Source: Aquilaria yunnanensis
Lineage: Eukaryota; Streptophyta; Magnoliopsida; Malvales; Thymelaeaceae
Length of the DNA stretch: 64,000 bases
NCBI GenBank assembly: GCA_039654915.1
Contig: CM077597.1
Coordinates: forward strand, 28,246,001-28,310,000
Reading direction: 5' to 3'
Every line of letters starts with the position of its first letter. The stretch's first letter is position 1. Positions 60,481-64,000 of this stretch are shown piece after piece. Position numbers and translations under genes: made by a program. The notes beneath the pieces are model-generated. The model saw only the letters and a list, made by a program, of their open reading frames with translations. It made no database searches and was not told the DNA's origin.

Positions 60481-61891
60481 TGTGATGATTTCAAGACAAG
60501 TTAGCATTTACCATATGTCTTTATATTTATGTTTTATGGATGTTAATACTTGCGTTATCATTATTTAGTTTCTATTAGACGTTGTAATTGAAGTGTCGAT
60601 TGCTCCTATTGTTATTTTCCATTATATTTCCGTTTAGTTATTATTATTTTTTTCAATTGTAATTTTGTTAATGATCATTTTCTATTTTTTAGGAGGCCTT
60701 TTTATTAAATCTAGAGCTTAATCAAAATTTTTATTATTTTTTTTAAATGCCAACTTGCGCATCAAGCAACCAAATTTTTCACTGTGGTATCAGTTCCTAG
60801 TTACCCTCTATTTTCACTTTTGTTTTTTTTTCCTGTTTACACATTGATGGTAGAATACATATAAGCATGGGGGAATGGGTAGCTTAAGCCCTAAGCTTTC
60901 TTTTGTTTTTAGTGAATTTTTGAATTTTTTGAGAATTTTGAAAATTTTTAAACTTTTTTTAGCTTTCTGAGCCAAGTTTTTTTTCAATCGTACTATTAAG
61001 CATGTTTTTTTTAATAGAGAGTGATTGTTAATTTAATTTCTTGAGTTATTAACTTGAAGACCAAGCAAGTGGTTCTTGAAGTCTTTCACGTTTATGCTTA
61101 ATTCTTCGTATAAATGTTTTTGCAATTCATTCTCAAGCTAGTGGAAGATGGTCATTGGAAGCTATTTCTACATCGCATTTTTGTGTTTAGTACACGATTC
61201 AAAACTTCTTAATTTATGAGTTTCTATATTTGGATTGGTCGTAAGAATTGTTTGATGAATATGTCGTTGATTATTGGCTAAGGAATGCAAAATGATATGT
61301 AAAAGTTACTACTTCACTCTTTCCTAGTGTTGAAGTAGGTTGGGGTCTTCTCCTAATGCAAGAGTTGATCATAGCTTGAAAAGATGATAGAGGCATAAGT
61401 TTGATGAAATATCACTTTTTTTTATGTTGGGAAATAGCTTGGGTATAGACAGCAGCTCCTACAGTGTTCACTTGTTGCAAAATTCTTCAACACATGAAGA
61501 GGAATGTTTGAACAAAAAAAAAAAGAAAAGAAATTGAAATTTTCTATTAATCTCTCATTTCCATGGTTTAGTGGTATGAATGGTTATGCATAGTAAGGTT
61601 TGACTTGTTGTGGTTTGTGCTTTTTACTGTATATGAAGATTTGATGTTTCCTTGAGCTTCGAAAGATATGGGTTTCTAGTTTGAGAATAAATTGTTTCCA
61701 TTCAATTTTATTTGTTCTGAAAAGTGTTAGAATGAAAGTGTTGTATGCTTGGTAGTCCTGTTAATTTCTCAAGACCCTTAAAGTCTCAATCCTCGCTAAT
61801 ACTTCTTTTGCTTTGATTATATTCTTCTTTTTCAGATTTTCTTTTGAGGTTTGATTGAGGGCAAGCAAAATTTCATGTGTGGGGAAAAATA
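60481..61891 (+). other. Athila-like 3' spacer of element 2
   Basis: Non-coding, T-rich, collinear with 24400-25642. G-rich tracts occur at about 60866 (gcatgggggaatgggtag) and as the final polypurine tract at 61878-61891 (gtgtggggaaaaata). Confidence 0.65.
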
Positions 61892-62772
61892 TGAAATGCT
61901 TATATTTATACATGTTTTCCATATTCCTTTCCTTGATAATTGCTTGTCTTTTAATGTTTTTTTTTTTAATTCGGTGCTTAATTGGTTCATATTTTGTTTC
62001 CTTGTCAAATTTTAGCTTTGTTTAGGTTGGGAAGGATTTTATACAAGTTTTGGAGCTGAAAGAAAAGTTTTGGCAAAATTTGGAGCAAGCACATTTCCAT
62101 ACACGCCCATGTCAGTGTCGAATATACCCATGCTCACGTGCTATATGCCCGTGTCCACTTACATGCCCATGATCATAATTGTTTCATTAAATGTTCATGA
62201 TTTTTACAAACCAGGGGAGGAACACAGCTTTGAACATGGCCTTACCACAAACCATGTTTGACTGCTGTTAAAGTTTTATCAAGTTAATTTGGTAGAATAG
62301 GAAAAGCGAGAAGGGGAGGAGACAAAAATACATTGAGAAGAAGTTGAGTTTTCATGCAAGAAGATAGCTGGAGGCAGTTCTGATGATTAACACTAATTAA
62401 TGCACATTAGATCAAGGATTCCTTGGAAAAAAAGCAATTCAGATATAAAGACATATTTTCCTAGTTTTCTTTTTGTTTCTATTATGTTTATTTTTTGGCA
62501 TGGTGACTTAAATTTTATACTCATACTTTGAGTTGATGAAGCCTATGGTGATGTTGTGAATATGATTGCTTTTGGTTTAACATAATTATGGTTTTCTTGT
62601 GATCTATCCAATGCGTTTTGTTGTATTGATTAATAGTAGCTAGAGTATTAATTTAAACTGGGATAATGAACATATGTAGGTAATATCTAGCATGTTTGTT
62701 GTGGAGCACTGTGGGGTAGAAGGGATCTTGTTATAGGTAGGAAAAATAGCTGCAGCATAATACCTCCGAACA
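61892..62772 (+). repeat. 3' LTR fragment of Athila-like element 2
   Basis: Starts TGAAATGCTT after the polypurine tract. Follows 25643 and 14779 up to the gttgtggagcactgtgggg landmark at 62698-62716, then diverges at about 62772, where the LTR is truncated. Confidence 0.72.
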
Positions 62773-64000
62773 AAACAACAAACAAAAGGGCATTTCCCTG
62801 AATCAACGGGGGAGTTATTATTTGAATTAAGATCAAACGGGGCTTGCAGCTAGAATTGACTGGCAACTTGGTCTTCTCACAAGTAATTAGATAATCCACC
62901 AACCTAAAAAATTAATCCCTTCATCCCATATTTTCTGAAATATTTAACTTTTATAAATAGTTTTTCTTGAATTTATACATACTATTGTTTGTTAGAAAAA
63001 AATAAAAAAAATATTTTTCATCTTTTTCATATATAAATATTTACTATTTGTATATAAATACTTTTCATTTATATACTAGAATATTAAAAATAAATATCAT
63101 AGATTAATTACTAAAAATTATATATTGCAAAGAAAGTTTTCATCTTTTTTGTAACAGTTCCTAATTACAAAATATTTTTTGAGTTCATCGAGGAGAAAAA
63201 ATTAAGAACCTGACATTATGTGGACGACAAGAAATGAGTAGTTGGCCAGGATTAATTACTAGAAGCCAGACGATGATTTATGGTTAATTAACTCGGTTGC
63301 AGGCTGAGTTTGACTTAATCTATTTGTGTTCACATCTTGCATGTTATCGATCTTAATTTTCGGTTTGACTCTCTCAACTTGGCCAAGCCATCACTTTGTA
63401 GGTGATCAATGATCACTGACAATGGAAATTGCGATGGTGCGAAAAAAATTATGCAAAATTGTTCCAATTTTATGTAGTTAACATGTCAAGATGATAGCTC
63501 GCTATGATTTTGTGATCATTACATATGATTACAAATTTTTTCATAGAAGACCTATAGTAAGTGCCCTAATCTCTTATAAAGAGTGCTGTGAACTAAAGAC
63601 GTCTTGAATTTTGTGATGAGCAAGAAGTGAAGCAAAACTATTTGAGTTAATGAGTGTGGTGGGAATGGCAAAATCGCATCCCTCGTCTTGTATTTTTGCA
63701 AGTTGATGGCAGAAGAAAGTTCAAACCTTATCCTAATTATAATTAATTCTTTCTTAAATTGGTTGTAGGACTTTTAATGGAGAGTACTGATTACATAAGC
63801 CTAGATTATGCCATAAGCGATCTTTCTACTATATAAATACTGTGAATTCAACCCCTAACTATATAAAATTAACATCTGGTAGATGCGCTTTGATTTGTAG
63901 AAAATTACGAGCATGCCATTGCATCCAAAACTCGCAAAATTATAGCTCATGCCATCCAATAAATAACTGCAATGTGAAACCCAAAACCATTCAACTTCTC
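62773..64000. other. AT-rich intergenic DNA, no gene recognised
   Basis: A (tata)-rich block lies at 62940-63110, otherwise mixed sequence. I see no LTR ends, domains or RNA genes. Confidence 0.45.

Larger units (their letters stand above)
48695..62772 (+). mobile_element. Athila-like element 2, 5'-truncated, split by a Tekay-like element
   Basis: Order: gag C-terminal half (48695-49590), spacer (49590-50150), third ORF (50150-50649 and 59530-60480), 3' spacer (60481-61891), and a 3' LTR cut off at about 62772. The 5' LTR, primer site and first half of gag are absent. The layout is collinear with element 1 (14779-26859), including the direct jump from gag to the post-pol tail. The intervening 50650-59529 element was inserted into the third ORF. 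Confidence 0.82.

Noticed and set aside
1..64000. CRISPR arrays, rRNA, tRNA genes, bacterial-type operons
   Set aside because: I read for regular short repeats with spacers, tRNA A/B box pairs and rRNA landmarks and saw none; the sequence is plant nuclear repeat DNA.

Overview
The window looks like transposon-packed nuclear DNA of a flowering plant, probably a eudicot. It is AT-rich and consists almost wholly of decayed, nested retrotransposons (Athila-like and chromovirus-like Ty3/gypsy, and one copia-sized LTR family) and Mutator-like DNA transposons. I found no intact long gene. Every recognisable coding region carries stops or frameshifts. Species cannot be told from the sequence.

Region 1 (about 5.7-33.3 kb) is a nest up to five layers deep. 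The base is a minus-strand Ty3/gypsy element, of which the integrase C-terminus and chromodomain survive. It was hit by a minus-strand solo LTR (6135-12284), which was hit in turn by another solo LTR (6633-8842, duplication cactt) and by a Mutator-like element (10163-11968) carrying a broken copy of an ATL-type RING-H2 ubiquitin-ligase gene. It was also hit by a coding-empty LTR element (12337 to about 33295). That element contains an Athila-like element (14779-26859) and a solo LTR (27791-30357, duplication atatg). The Athila-like element contains a solo LTR (19872-23946, duplication tatgg), which contains a copia-sized solo LTR (21280-22692, duplication catag).

Region 2 (about 33.3-42.3 kb) holds a decayed tandem array, a second gypsy integrase remnant, a possible small host gene or pseudogene with an Asn-rich tail (36787-37038), and a probable minus-strand LTR.

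Region 3 (42282-47673) is a Mutator-like element with terminal inverted repeats of about 220 bp and a target duplication. It carries a broken MULE transposase (minus strand) and, convergent to it, a two-exon gene for a GRF zinc-finger, coiled-coil, membrane-anchor protein (plus strand). It is interrupted by a second copy of the copia-sized solo LTR.

Region 4 (about 48.7-62.8 kb) is a second Athila-like element. Its third ORF was split by a chromovirus (Tekay-like) element at 50650-59529 that keeps both 2.57 kb LTRs, primer site, gag, protease, RT, RNase H, integrase zinc finger and polypurine tract, but has lost the integrase core. The flanks (1-5.7 kb, 62.8-64 kb) show no gene.

The most interesting points are the two MULE-borne host-type genes, the shared gag-only architecture of both Athila-like copies, and the nesting order, which can be read from target-site duplications.
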